DNA of 64,000 nt from Balaenoptera acutorostrata. Taxonomy: Eukaryota; Chordata; Mammalia; Artiodactyla; Balaenopteridae. Every line of letters starts with the position of its first letter. Within the stretch, counting starts at the first letter, position 1. Where the stretch lies: the NCBI RefSeq assembly GCF_949987535.1, contig NC_080080.1:58502668-58566667 (forward strand), written 5' to 3'. The notes beneath the pieces were generated by a model that did no database searches, was not told the origin of the DNA, and worked only from the letters and a program-made list of their open reading frames with translations. This document shows positions 1-10,630 of this stretch, piece by piece. Both the position numbers and the translations under genes were made by a program.

Positions 1-948
1 TTCTTAGTCCATATGCATGTTAATTCCTTATCATAAGATTATTGGTTCATATCAAGTACGTAGAAAAGCAAATTTATAAGCCTTCCTAATGATTCAATAA
101 AAAGGAAAAAAGACAGATAGGTAACCACTGAGCTGTTGACTAATAGGGGCCTATTTGTATGTGAAATATTTAGAACTTCATAATAGCACAGAATTGAAAG
201 ATATATTGAATGGGTAATTCCACCGTAGTTTAATCAACATGCTATTACAGTAAGTGCACCTATAAACTGCTGCTGTGCTCGTATGACAGTTTAAATGAGT
301 GAAAAATTACCAGCAGAGGTGGAAATTATTATTTATACCTGATAGCTATACAATTGTTTTCAGTAATGCTCTTTACATTAAATATTAATTCCAGCATCCT
401 AGGCTTATAAGCCATTTATATTGTTTTCAGAAGAAATGTGAAAGAATAGCTACAATGCTTTGCTTCCCCTGCACTGTAGACTTCTCTTGGCTTCAGCCTA
501 AGCCTTGTTTGGCATTACTAACCTGTATTCATCCACCTCTTATTACAGGAAACTGGATATGCCCTGGCCAGTGGCCATCCAGCCATGTTACTGATCTGCT
601 GTTATGTCCAGCAGTAACCTTTGCATTGTGTTCCTGACTGTATCAGTTTCTCCTGCTTATTCCTTTGAGGAAGTCATGTTCCTTGTACACAGAGTATACA
701 CAGCTAAATGTGCAATTGTTCAGCCTTTGGGTGTTCAATAAACAGGTTTGATTTCATAGTGCTTAGATTGTACTGTTATAAACACTTTAAGAATGATAGA
801 GTTACCATTTTCTAAGGACAAGATACCTAACTGACAGTTTGAATTGATCTGTCACCAAATAATAGCTGTATGAATTGACAGAAACATATAACCATAAGAT
901 GGTTAAAATAGAAACGAGAGAACACAGGAAACAGAGCCACTGATGTTG
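1..948. other. Intronic sequence, no gene recognised
   Basis: This AT-rich sequence lies upstream of the first visible ZNF704 exon and is presumed intron. An AATAAA hexamer occurs near 738, but no exon or reading frame is attached to it. The short open frames have no recognisable domains. The stretch may hold an old degraded interspersed repeat, but I cannot name the family. Confidence 0.5.

Positions 949-997
<49 letters not shown>
949..997. repeat. (TG)n microsatellite
   Basis: A pure alternating TG run of about 24 units is visible directly. The 77-aa antisense frame across it is a run of alternating His and Thr and is an artefact of the repeat. Confidence 0.97.
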
Positions 998-1001
<4 letters not shown>

Positions 1002-1899
1002 AGGATCCTCTAGAGGGCGGTGTAGATGCTTCCACTCATCTCCCAGAATCTCAACATTCCAAGTGTCTCATGTAGAACATTGACAAGGTGTGGGGCAAGG
1101 AATTCTGCCTAAAGCAGTACTTTGCACATAGTAGACTTTGAATTGAAGCTTGTTTGAATTATGTTAACAGGAGATTATCTTCAATAAAAGCCAACTCCAG
1201 AAATAAAATTACCCACAGTACATACCTCAGGAAAGAGAACCACAGTCTGGCTCACTGATCTGAAACAATCAATTTAAAATGAGGATAAACTGGTTCACTT
1301 CTAGCCTTGAAACTAAAGATAAATGTTTAATAAGAGCAAATATCAGATTGAACCATATGAAACTACCACTTTTGTAGATTAAAAAAGAGTGAATATCAGC
1401 AATTTCATATGGTTTAACCTAACAGTATAAAACAGGTATTTATTTGGGTAGGGGTTAGAATTTGGGTAGATGAGTTGAATTGAAATTTAATCATTCAAAA
1501 CATTTTAAGAATATTGTAAGAATTCTATTTAAAGAAAATCCATAGAGAATCTTTTTGAAAGCAAAACACTTTTTTTAATAGGAGTAAAAAGCTTAAATTC
1601 AATCTATTTTTGTCGACTTGAACTTTTATATTCTATGTTCTCATTAATGTGGAATCACCCATGTATATAAAAGAAATCCTTTTCAAGGATTATCTTAAGA
1701 TAATTTTAGGTGTAATACAGAAAAAAATGTATATTCTAAAACATATTGCATTAACTTCACAAATATATTTCAATTATAGAAGATGACAAGTATGTCTTGA
1801 ATTTAAAACAAGGTTATAAAGAAGATCATGAAAATGGCATTAGTGTGGGGTGTGAAGACCCCATTGGGTCACTGGAATAAGGTAGGGCTAGCAGAATGG
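998..1899. other. AT-rich intron, nothing recognised
   Basis: This is low-GC intronic sequence with many stops in all frames. I see no repeat family I can name with confidence and no splice-flanked open frame. Confidence 0.5.
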
Positions 1900-2040
1900 C
1901 CAAGTGCTCTTAGAAAATTACCAAAGTCTCCACATTTGTAAAAGGGGGCAGTAACATCAATAAATTTAAGTGACAATTTAAAATAATGTACATAAAGCAT
2001 CTGGCATTGGGAATGCTCAATAAATATTAGCTATTATTAG
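1900..2040 (+). repeat. MIR-like SINE remnant
   Basis: The right end reads like the MIR 3' part: a 'TTTGTAAAAGGGG' core followed by a 'GCTCAATAAATATTAG' terminus. It is diverged, so the boundaries are approximate. Confidence 0.6.
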
Positions 2041-2163
2041 AAAGAAGATGTAGTTTTTTAAAAAAAGATTACATTTTTTCTTTTTTTAAGCCAAATCTGG
2101 AACTTGAGCAGCTTAAAAAGGAGTTAATTCAGTTACATCCATACCATTTGTCCCCCTCTTTTT

Positions 2164-3247
2164 TTTTTTTGACTTTTAAAAAACGATTTCCAGCTTTATT
2201 GAGGTATAATTTTTTTTTAAACATCTTTATTGAAGTATAATTGCTTCACAATGGTGTGTTAGTTTCTGCTTTATAACAAAGTGAATCAGCTACACATATA
2301 CACACGTTCCGATATCTCCTCCCTCCCGCATCTCCCTCCCTCCCACCCTCCCCATCCCACCCCCCCAGGCGGTCACAAAGCACCGAGCTGATCTCCCTGT
2401 GCTATGCGGCTGCTTCCCACTAGCTATCTATTTTACATTTGGTAGTGTATATATGTCCATGACACTCTCTCACCCTGTCACATCTCACCCCTCCCCCTCC
2501 CCATATCCTCAAGTCCTTTCTTTAGTAGGTCTGTGTCTTTATTCCCATCTTGCCACTAGGTTCTTCATGACCTTTTTTTTTTCCCCTTAGATTCCATATA
2601 TATGTTTTAGCATACTGTATTTGTTTTTCTCTTTCTGACTTACTTCACTCTGTATGACAGACTCTAACTCCATCCACCTCATTACAAATACCTCCATTTC
2701 ATTCCTTTTTATGGCTGAGTAATATTCCATTGTATATATGTGCCACATCTTCTTTATCCATTCATCCGATGATGGACACTTAGGTTGCTTCCATGTCCTG
2801 GCTATTGTAAATAGAGCTGCAATGAACATTTTGGTACATGACTCTTTTTGAATTATGGTTTTCTCAGGGTATATGCCCAGTAGTGGGATTGCTGGGTCGT
2901 ATGGTAGTTCTATTTGTAGTTTTTTAAGGAACCTCCATACTGTTCTCCATAGTGGCTGTATCAATTTACATTCCCACCAACAGTGCAAGAGGGTTCCCTT
3001 TTCTCCACACCCTCTCCAGCATTTATTGTTCCTAGATTTTTTGATGATGGCCATTCTGACCGGTGTGAGATGATACCTCATTGTAGTTTTGATTTGCATT
3101 TCTCTAATGATTAATGATGTTGAGCATTCTTTCATGTGTCTGTTGGCCATCTGTATATCTTCTTTGGAGAAATGTCTATTTAGGTCTTCTGCCCATTTTT
3201 GGATTGGGTTGTTTGTTTTTTTGTTATTGAGCTGCATGAGCTGCTTG
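2164..3247 (-). mobile_element. 5'-truncated L1, carrying the ORF2 C-terminus and 3' UTR
   Basis: Read on the minus strand, this contains the last roughly 200 codons of L1 ORF2. It includes the C-x3-C-x7-H-x4-C cysteine motif ([18 protein letters not shown]), followed by an L1 3' UTR and a terminal T-run on the + strand near 2160-2172. Short similar direct repeats flank it, TTGTCCCCCTCTTT at 2148 and TTGTCCCCTTCTTT at 3248. They differ by one base and suggest a target-site duplication with truncation at about 3247. A second, older L1 3'-end scrap (around 2188-2210) sits just inside the T-run. Compared with the intact L1 at 6.7-10.6 kb, this copy is shortened but only moderately diverged. Confidence 0.85.
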
Positions 3248-3330
3248 TTGTCCCCTTCTTTATAGCATAAGACAGTGGAAGCACCAGTCCTGCCACAGGT
3301 GTAGCCGAAGTCTGCAAGCAGGTCCCACAC
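2587..3330 (-). pseudogene. L1 ORF2 C-terminal fragment reading into flanking DNA
   Basis: A 247-codon open frame runs on the minus strand. Its first roughly 30 residues come from non-L1 flank (3248-3330). The rest aligns by eye with the ORF2 C-terminus of the intact L1 at 6754, for example [20 protein letters not shown] and the Cys-His motif. It lacks the endonuclease and reverse transcriptase, so it is a dead fragment and not a gene. Confidence 0.8.
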
Positions 3331-3393
3331 AGGCTAAACATGAAATAAACCAAAAATTTAAAATATAACAACAAGCCCCAAATTCCCCCTTAG

Positions 3394-3624
3394 CCTAGAG
3401 CAGGGGAGCAGATTAGCCCATTGGCTTGCTAACAGCTCTCCTCTGCCCAGCTTGAGCAGCCGCCCCTGGAGAGCAGGGCACGTACCCCAGTGCCTGCAGT
3501 ACGTGGGTGGTGATGGCTCCAAAGCTGCTTTCTCCCGACGAGGGGGCTCCTTCTCTCACTCCCAGGAAGCCTGCTGGGGCGGCTTGGTCGGGAACAACAT
3601 GAGCCTCTGTCTTTGGAAAAACAG
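3394..3624 (+). other. Candidate unannotated exon (weak)
   Basis: A pyrimidine-rich AG acceptor (AAATTCCCCCTTAG, ending 3393) and a strong donor (ACAG|GTAAGA at 3625) bracket 231 bases. One + frame stays open across the whole interval, about 76 codons with no ATG required. The interval is more GC-rich than the sequence around it. I recognise no domain in the frame, and it is not part of ZNF704 as I know it. It could be a lncRNA exon, an alternative exon, or chance. Confidence 0.25.
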
Positions 3625-3669
3625 GTAAGATGGCAACAGCGGTCAATCCTAGCCCACATTTAGGCCTGT

Positions 3670-3722
3670 TGCCAACATAAAAATGTCACCATAATAATGT
3701 CACCATAATAATGTCTCCATAA
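3670..3722 (+). repeat. Short tandem repeat, about 15-bp unit
   Basis: Three imperfect copies of a unit resembling GTCACCATAATAAT lie side by side. The third copy carries GTCTCC. It is a small local duplication. Confidence 0.8.
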
Positions 3723-4429
3723 TGAAAGAGGAGAAATAACAGAAATAAGAAACAGTCTTTTTTAACCTTATTTAAAAAAAAAAAAAAATCACCTCTTTTC
3801 CCCTTAATTGGCAAACCAGAAAACACTAGACTTGCTTTCTCCCAACTGCCCTTGTGAAATAACTTTTATCACCATAAATGTAGCTAGAAGTTCTTTACAT
3901 TATTGAGACCTAAATGGGTTTCAGGCCTCGGAGCAATAATATAATTAAGCCCACCAGAAAGTCTGGAATGACCCGACTTGGACATAAAAGTAAGAGTGAG
4001 AGATGCAATTGTGATTACAGTTTTCTTCTTGAGGGCAGCTGTGACGTTTGACCTGCAGCCTGTTAACCTGCAGATGGCCTGAATGACTCGGGGCTTCAAC
4101 CCCATTAGCCTGGGCCCCACTGCCTCTGCACACAGGGCAGGCCCCGCCCGACGAGGTGCTCCCCAGGACTCAGGGACTGACCAGCTGACGGCCCACAGCA
4201 GCCCAACCAGACGCTGGCTGAAACATCCAGGAGCCCTTTCCAGACAGTCTGACTACCTTGCTTTGGCCATTGCTAAGTAGCAGGAAGATGCTTCATGGGA
4301 TGTAAAGAGTCAGCAAGGACCTTGCCCTTCCAGAGGCCAGGAGAAAAGAGACCAGCAGGCCCCGGGCAGGAGACAGGGTCTGGGGCCATGGTCATCTGCA
4401 ACTCCCTCCATCTCCTCCTCTGTGCACAG
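3723..4429. other. Intronic sequence, nothing recognised
   Basis: A short A-run near 3774-3788 is followed by moderately GC-rich DNA. The open frames of 60-110 codons overlap on both strands without splice signals or domains, and I treat them as chance. Confidence 0.5.
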
Positions 4430-4480
4430 AGTGCACACGAGTCCACATGTAGACACTCACACGCAGACCCAGACACGAAG

Positions 4481-4520
<40 letters not shown>

Positions 4521-4880
4521 TCACAGACACACAGAAAGACACACACTGACCCACACAGGACATCAACCCAGACAGACACAGACACAGAGATAAACACACT
4601 CACAGGACACATACACACACACTCACACATTCACAGACCCACAGAGATACTCACACAGAGACATGAAGATATACACAAATACACTTACACATTCACAGAC
4701 ACACAGAGAGACATTCACACACAGACCCACATAGGACATCAACCCACACAGACACAGACACGAAGATATACACACACACACACAGATTCACAGATACTCA
4801 CAGACACACAGAGAGACACAGACCCACACAGGACGTAAGCCCACATAGTCACACACACACACACACACACACACATAGGT
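4430..4880. repeat. CA-rich degenerate array with pure (CA)n cores
   Basis: Pure (CA)n tracts near 4483-4518 and 4850-4875 flank about 330 bp built from variants of ACAGACACAC, ACACAGAGA and GACCCACACAGGACATCAACCC. The last phrase recurs around 4550, 4727 and 4824, which gives a loose higher-order period. A 138-codon open frame (4422-4838) exists only because this composition avoids stops. Its product is a monotonous His/Thr/Gln/Asp series, so it is not called as a gene. Confidence 0.9.
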
Positions 4881-5173
4881 ACAAGTGGGGATTTGATGTG
4901 CGCCCTGTGGTTGTCTATCATCTGCTGCCTAAAAGGCCATCCCAGAAGGGCACTTCCATGTTCACAGAAGGCTTTGTGTTCGGAGAAAACTGCGTGGATT
5001 TAAGACCAGCCTCGTGGCTCCCGGGAGAACATGTTGGCTGCAATCAAAAGCGCCAAACCTACACAGCAAGAAGGCCATCCAGGGATGTTCACGATGCTTC
5101 ACGGAGCTACACTCCGCAGCTTGCTCACATCCAGAAGTCCAGCTAATCACACAGAATTGTTTTCAGGGGATTT
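4881..5173. other. Left flank of the large L1 insertion
   Basis: This is ordinary intronic sequence between the CA array and the left target duplication of the L1. No gene or repeat family is recognised. Confidence 0.5.
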
Positions 5174-5182
5174 GGAACTTAT

Positions 5183-5187
<5 letters not shown>
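5174..5187 (+). repeat. Left target-site duplication of the large L1
   Basis: GGAACTTATTATTT occurs here immediately before a run of about 26-29 T. It recurs exactly at 11921-11934, right after the L1 5' end. The joined empty site would read ATTATTT/AATAATG, close to the L1 endonuclease preference TTTT/AA on the nicked strand. Confidence 0.85.
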
Positions 5188-5213
<26 letters not shown>

Positions 5214-6549
5214 CCACACACACACACTGTATTTTATTTTTACAAGAGATAGATAGACTGACACCAAGCATTGTACATGGATGACCACAACAAAAGCAAC
5301 AATGATTGCAATTACCAAACATGAAACACACTTATACTATGTCATAACATTGACATTCAGTCCAGTAATCCTCCACTGTAACAGCTCCTTTACTTTGCAG
5401 TGAAAATTGATTTGTATATTCTTTTCCTCTGAGTCCTTGTGGGATTTTTTTTTTTTTAATTCAGACAGAAAGTCACAAAAATTATACTCATCCTCATCAG
5501 TTCACTCAGTCCCATGTAATTAATTTCTTTTTTTTCATCTTGATCTTTTGTTAGCACTTTTATGAGTTCATCAGTTTTTCATTAGAGTTCTGAAAATGCT
5601 TATTCATTCAGTTCAGCAGTACAGTCAGTTACCAGAAACCTGTACTTGTCAGAGTCTTTTCCATGAATTTCTTGAAGATGAAACTCTTTTATAGGAACAT
5701 ATTTGCAAAATCATCAGAGTACACCCAGAACTGTCTGTAAATGACAAAAGACTTAAAAATGACCATGGTTAAAGATTTGATGAAAGTTCATAATAATGCA
5801 GTTGACAAGAAAATTAGTTATTTCTGAGATATACATTTTAAAGTAATAACTAGGATTATTACTTATAACATTATACCAGAACATATAAGATTTTTAGACG
5901 TTTCCTGTAATGTCTGAAACATTTATATTAACATATTTCCATACATATTTCCATACAAATACAAATATAAGATTTTTAGAAATTTCATGTAATGTCTGAA
6001 ACATTTATATTAACATATTTCCATACATATTTCCATACAAATACAAATATAAGATTTTTAGAAATTTCATGTAATGTCTGAAACATTTATATTAACATAT
6101 TTCCATACATATTTCCATACAAATACAAATATAAGATTTTTAGAAATTTCATGTAATGTCTGAAACATTTATATTAACATATTTCCATACATATTTCCAT
6201 ACAAATACAAATATAAGATTTTTAGAAATTTCATGTAATGTCTGAAACATTTATATTAACATATTTCCATACATATTTCCATACAAATACAAATATAAGA
6301 TTTTTAGAAATTTCATGTAATGTCTGAAACATTTATATTAACATATTTCCATACATATTTCCATACAAATACAAATATAAGATTTTTAGAAATTTCATGT
6401 AATGTCTGAAACATTTATATTAACATATCTCCATACATATTTTCATACAAATACAAATATAAGATTTTTAGAAATTTCATGTAATGTCTGAAACATTTAT
6501 ATTAACATATTTCCATACAAATAACCCAATGAAAGTTTAGTATTAGTTG
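5214..6549 (-). other. Putative 3'-transduced segment downstream of L1
   Basis: This non-L1 DNA lies between the L1's own A-rich end (about 6550) and the terminal poly(A). On the L1 sense strand an AATAAA (plus-strand TTTATT at 5233-5238) sits about 20 bases before the poly(A) tract, as expected for read-through transcription ending at a downstream host signal. The segment contains an 82-bp tandem array (5881-6528) and an otherwise unique 5214-5880 portion. In the latter a short antisense frame (about 5690 down to a stop at 5600-5602) reads like a protein terminus, but I do not recognise it and it needs a frameshift to extend further. Confidence 0.65.
5881..6528. repeat. 82-bp tandem repeat, about 7.8 copies
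   Basis: The landmark GATTTTTAGA (GATTTTTAGAC in copy 1) starts at 5889, 5971, 6053, 6135, 6217, 6299, 6381 and 6463, an exact 82-bp period. Internal copies look identical or nearly so. The first copy carries several changes (GACGTTTCCTG), a later copy has ATATCTCC and TTTTCATAC, and the last copy is truncated. Changes confined to the edges suggest recent unequal exchange or slippage of the core. Each unit also contains a short internal duplication, ATATTTCCATAC twice. Confidence 0.97.
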
Positions 6550-6753
6550 TTTTGTTTGTTTTTTTATACTGCAGGTTCTTATTAGGCATCAGTTTTATAC
6601 ACATCAGTGTATACATGCCAATCCCAATCGCCCAATTCAGCACATCACCATCCCCACCTCATCGCAGTTTTCCCCCCTTGGTGTCCATATGTCCATTCTC
6701 TACATCTGTGTCTCAACTTCTGCCCTGCAAACTGGCTCATCTGTACCATTTTT

Positions 6754-9700
6754 CTACGTTCCACATACATGCATTAACATACGATATTTGTTTTTCTCTT
6801 TCTGACTTACTTCACTCTGTATGACAGTCTCTAGATCCATCCACTTCTCAACAAATGACTCAATTTCGTTCCTTTTTATGGCTGAATAATATTCCATCGT
6901 ATATATGTACCACAACTTCTTTATCCATTCGTCTGTTGATGGGCATTTAGGTTGCTTCCATGACCTGGCTATTGTAAATAGTGCTGCAATGAACATTCGG
7001 GTGCACGTGTCTTTTTGAATTACGGTTTTCTCTGGGTATATGCCCAGTAGTGGGATTGCTGGGTCATATGGTAATTCTATTTTTAGTTTTTTAAGGAACC
7101 TCCATATTGTTCTCCATAGTGGCTGTATCAATTTACATTCCCACCAACAGTGCAAGAGGGTTCCCTTTTCTCCACACCCTCTCCAGCATTTGTTGTTTGT
7201 AGATTTTCTGATGATGCCCATTCTAACAGGAGTGAGGTGATACCTCATTGTAGTTTTGATTTGCATTTCTCTAATAATTAGTGATGTTGAGCATCTTTTC
7301 ATGTGCTTCGTGGCCGTCTGTATGTCTTCTTTGGAGAAATGTCTATTTAGGTCTTCTGCCCATTTTTGGATTGGGGTGTTTGTTTCTTTGATATTGAGCT
7401 GAATGAGCTGTTTATATATTTTGGAGATTAATCCTTTGTCCGTTGATTCATTTGCAAATATTTTCTCCCATTCTGAGGGTTGTCTTTTCGTCTTGTTTAT
7501 GGTTTCCTTTGCTGTGCAAAAGCTTTGAAGTTTCATTAGGTCCCACTTGTTTATTTTTGTTTTTATTTCCATTACTCTAGGAGGTGGATCGAAAAAGATC
7601 TTGCTGTGATTTATGTCAAAGAGTGTTCTTCCTATGTTTTCCTCTAAGAGTTTTATAGTGTCCAGTCTTATATTTAGGTCTCTAATCCATTTTGAGTTTA
7701 TTTTTGTGTATGGTGTTAGGGAGTATTCTAATTTCATTCTTTTACATGTGGCTGTCCAGTTTTCCCAGCACCACTTATTGAAGAGACTGTCTTTTCTCCA
7801 TTGTATATCTTTGCCTCCTTTGTCATAGATTAGTTGACCATAGGTGCGTGGGTTAATCTCTGGGCTTTCTATCTTGTTCCATTGATCTATGTTTCTGTTT
7901 TTGTGCCAGTACCATATTGTCTTGATTACTGTAGCTTTGTAGTATAGTCTGAAGTCAGGGAGTCTGATTCCTCCAGCTCCATTTTTTTGCCTCAAGACTG
8001 CTTTGGCTATTCGGGGTCTTTTGTGTCTCCATACAAATTTTAAGATGATTTGTTCTAGCTCCGTAAAAAATGCCATTGGTAATTTGATAGGGATTGCATT
8101 GAATCTGTAGATTGCTTTGGGTAGTATACTCATTTTCACAATGTTGATTCTTCCAATCCAAGAACATGGTATATCTCTCCATCTGTTGGTATCATCTTTA
8201 ATTTCTTTCATCAGTGTCTTATAGTTTTCTGCATACAGGTCTTTTGTCTCCCTAGGTAGGTTTATTCCTAGGTATTTTATTCTTTTTGTTGCAATGGTAA
8301 ATGGGAGTGTTTCCATAATTTCTCTTTCAGATTTTTCATCATTAGTGTATAGGAATGCAAGAGATTTCTGTGCATTAATTTTGTAGCCTGCAACTTTACC
8401 ATATTCATTAATTAGCTCTAGCAGTTTTCTGGTGGCAGTTTTAGGATTCTCTATGTATAGTATCATGTCATCCGCAAACAGTGACAGTTTTACTTCTTCT
8501 TTTCCAATTTGTATTCCTTTTATTTCTTTTTCTTCTCTGATTGCCGTGGCTAGGACTTCCAGAACTATGTTGAATAATAGTGGTGAGAGTGGACATCCTT
8601 GTCTCGTTCCTGATCTTAGAGGAAATGCTTTCAGTTTTTCACCATTGAGAATGATGTTTGCTGTGGGTTTGTCATATATGGCCTTTATTATGTTGAGGTA
8701 GGTTCCCTCTATGCCCACTTTCTGGAGAGTTTTTATCATAAATGGGTGTTGAATTTTGTCAAAAGCTTTTTCTGCATCTATTGAGATGATCATATGGTTT
8801 TTATTCTTCAATTTGTTAATATGGTGTATCACATTGATTGATTTGCGTATATTGAAGAATCCTTGCATCCCTGGGATAAATCCCACTTGATCGTGGTGTA
8901 TGATCCTTTTAATGTGTTGTTGGATTCTGTTTGCTAGTATTTTGTTGAGGATTTTTGCATCTATATTCATCAGTGATATTGGTCTGTAATTTTCTTTTTT
9001 TGTAGTGTCTTTGTCTGGTTTTGGTATCAGGGTGATGGTGGCCTCATAGAATGAGTTTGGGAGAGTTCCTTCCTCTGCAATTTTTTGGAAGAGTTTGAGA
9101 AGGATGGGTGTTAGCTCTTCTCTAAATGTTTGATAGAATTCACCTGTGAAGCCATCTGGTCCTGGACTTTTGTTTGTTGGAAGATTTTTAATCACAGTTT
9201 CAATTTCATTACTTGTGATTGGTCTGTTGATATTTTCTGTTTCTTCCTGGTTCAGTCTTGGAAGGTTATACCTTTCTAAGAATTTGTCCATTTCTTCCAG
9301 GTTGTCCATTTTATTGGCATAAAGTTGCTTGTAGTAGTCTCTTAGGATGTTTTGTATTTCTGCGGTGTCTGTTGTAACTTCTCCTTTTTCATTTCTGATT
9401 TTATTGATTTGAGTCCTCTCCCTCTTTTTCTTGATGAGTCTGGCTAATGGCTTATCAATTTTGTTTATCTTCTCAAAGAACCAACTTTTAGTTTTATTGA
9501 TCTTTGCTATTGTTTTCTTTGTTTCTATTTCATTTATTTCTGCTCTGATCTTTATGATTTCTTTCCTTCTGCTAACTTTGGGTTTTGTTTGTTCTTCTTT
9601 CTCTAGTTTCTTTAGGTGTAAAGTTAGATTGTTTACTTGAGATTTTTCTTGTTTCTTTAGGTAGGCTTGTATAGCTATAAACTTCCCTCTTAGAACCGCT

Positions 9701-10572
9701 TTTGCTGCATCCCATAGGTTTTGGGTCGTCGTGTTTTCATTGTCATTTGTCTCTAGGTATTTTTTTATTTCCTGTTTGATTTCTTCAGTGATCTCTTGGT
9801 TATTTAGTAACGTATTGTTTAGCCTCCATGTGTTTGTCTTTTTTACGTTTTTTTCCCTGTAATTCATTTCTAATCTCATAGCGTTGTGGTCAGAAAAGAT
9901 GCTTGATATGATTTCAATTTTCTTAAATTTACTGAGGCTTGATTTGTGACCCAAGATGTGATCTATCCTGGAGAATGTTCCGTGTGCACTTGAGAAGAAC
10001 GTGTAATCTGCCGTTTTTGGATGGAATGTCCTATATATATCAATTAAATCTATCTGGTCTATTGTGTCATTTAAAGCTTCTGTTTCCTTATTTATTTTCA
10101 TTTTGGATGATCTGTCCATTGGTGTAAGTGAGGTGTTAAAGTCCCCCACTATTATTGTGTTACTGTCGATTTCCTCTTTTATAGCTGTTAGCAGTTGCCT
10201 TATGTATTGAGGTGCTCCTATGTTGGGTGCATATATATTTATAATTGTTATATCTTCTTCTTGGATTGATCCCTGGATCATTATGTAGTGTCCTTCCTTG
10301 TCTCTTGTAACATTCTTTATTTTAAAGTCTATTTTATCTGATATGAGTATAGCTACTCCAGCTTTCTTTTGATTTCCATTTGCATGGAATATCTTTTTCC
10401 ATCCCCTCACTTTCAGTCTGTATGTGTCCCTAGGTCTGAAGTGGGTCTCTTGTAGACAGCATATATATGGGTCTTGTTTTTGTATCCATTCAGCCAGTCT
10501 ATGTCTTTTGGTTGGGGCATTTAATCCATTCACGTTTAAGGTAATTATCGATATGTATGTTCCTATGACCAT
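6754..10572 (-). CDS. L1 ORF2 protein: endonuclease and reverse transcriptase
   Basis: ORF2p nicks target DNA and reverse-transcribes L1 RNA at the nick. The frame is open for 1272 codons, against about 1275 in human L1. The N-terminal apurinic-type endonuclease keeps its expected catalytic residues: N13, E42, D144 and N146 in GDFN, D204 in SRIDHI, and D228/H229 in SDHN. The reverse transcriptase follows, with the [10 protein letters not shown] region and the FADD catalytic motif near residue 700. The C-terminus has the C-x3-C-x7-H-x4-C motif. No stop or frameshift is present. The start ATG lies 58 bases after the ORF1 stop, the usual bicistronic layout. Intact motifs suggest activity but do not prove it. 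Confidence 0.95.
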   Translation of the reverse strand: MVIGTYISIITLNVNGLNAPTKRHRLAEWIQKQDPYICCLQETHFRPRDTYRLKVRGWKKIFHANGNQKKAGVAILISDKIDFKIKNVTRDKEGHYIMIQGSIQEEDITIINIYAPNIGAPQYIRQLLTAIKEEIDSNTIIVGDFNTSLTPMDRSSKMKINKETEALNDTIDQIDLIDIYRTFHPKTADYTFFSSAHGTFSRIDHILGHKSSLSKFKKIEIISSIFSDHNAMRLEMNYREKNVKKTNTWRLNNTLLNNQEITEEIKQEIKKYLETNDNENTTTQNLWDAAKAVLRGKFIAIQAYLKKQEKSQVNNLTLHLKKLEKEEQTKPKVSRRKEIIKIRAEINEIETKKTIAKINKTKSWFFEKINKIDKPLARLIKKKRERTQINKIRNEKGEVTTDTAEIQNILRDYYKQLYANKMDNLEEMDKFLERYNLPRLNQEETENINRPITSNEIETVIKNLPTNKSPGPDGFTGEFYQTFREELTPILLKLFQKIAEEGTLPNSFYEATITLIPKPDKDTTKKENYRPISLMNIDAKILNKILANRIQQHIKRIIHHDQVGFIPGMQGFFNIRKSINVIHHINKLKNKNHMIISIDAEKAFDKIQHPFMIKTLQKVGIEGTYLNIIKAIYDKPTANIILNGEKLKAFPLRSGTRQGCPLSPLLFNIVLEVLATAIREEKEIKGIQIGKEEVKLSLFADDMILYIENPKTATRKLLELINEYGKVAGYKINAQKSLAFLYTNDEKSEREIMETLPFTIATKRIKYLGINLPRETKDLYAENYKTLMKEIKDDTNRWRDIPCSWIGRINIVKMSILPKAIYRFNAIPIKLPMAFFTELEQIILKFVWRHKRPRIAKAVLRQKNGAGGIRLPDFRLYYKATVIKTIWYWHKNRNIDQWNKIESPEINPRTYGQLIYDKGGKDIQWRKDSLFNKWCWENWTATCKRMKLEYSLTPYTKINSKWIRDLNIRLDTIKLLEENIGRTLFDINHSKIFFDPPPRVMEIKTKINKWDLMKLQSFCTAKETINKTKRQPSEWEKIFANESTDKGLISKIYKQLIQLNIKETNTPIQKWAEDLNRHFSKEDIQTATKHMKRCSTSLIIREMQIKTTMRYHLTPVRMGIIRKSTNNKCWRGCGEKGTLLHCWWECKLIQPLWRTIWRFLKKLKIELPYDPAIPLLGIYPEKTVIQKDTCTRMFIAALFTIARSWKQPKCPSTDEWIKKLWYIYTMEYYSAIKRNEIESFVEKWMDLETVIQSEVSQKEKNKYRMLMHVCGT

Positions 10573-10630
10573 TTTCTTAATTGTTTTGGGTTTGTTTTTG
10601 TAGGTCCTTTTCTTCTCTTGTGTTTCCCAC

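Noticed and set aside
738..743. AATAAA that might end a transcript
   Set aside because: No exon or open frame leads into it. Isolated hexamers are common in AT-rich intron.
4422..4838. 138-codon + frame
   Set aside because: It exists because the CA-type repeat has few stops. The translation is a low-complexity His/Thr/Gln/Asp series with no splice context.
5881..6528. Regular repeat that could suggest a CRISPR-like array
   Set aside because: The units are contiguous 82-bp copies without unique spacers, in a mammalian genome with no associated genes.
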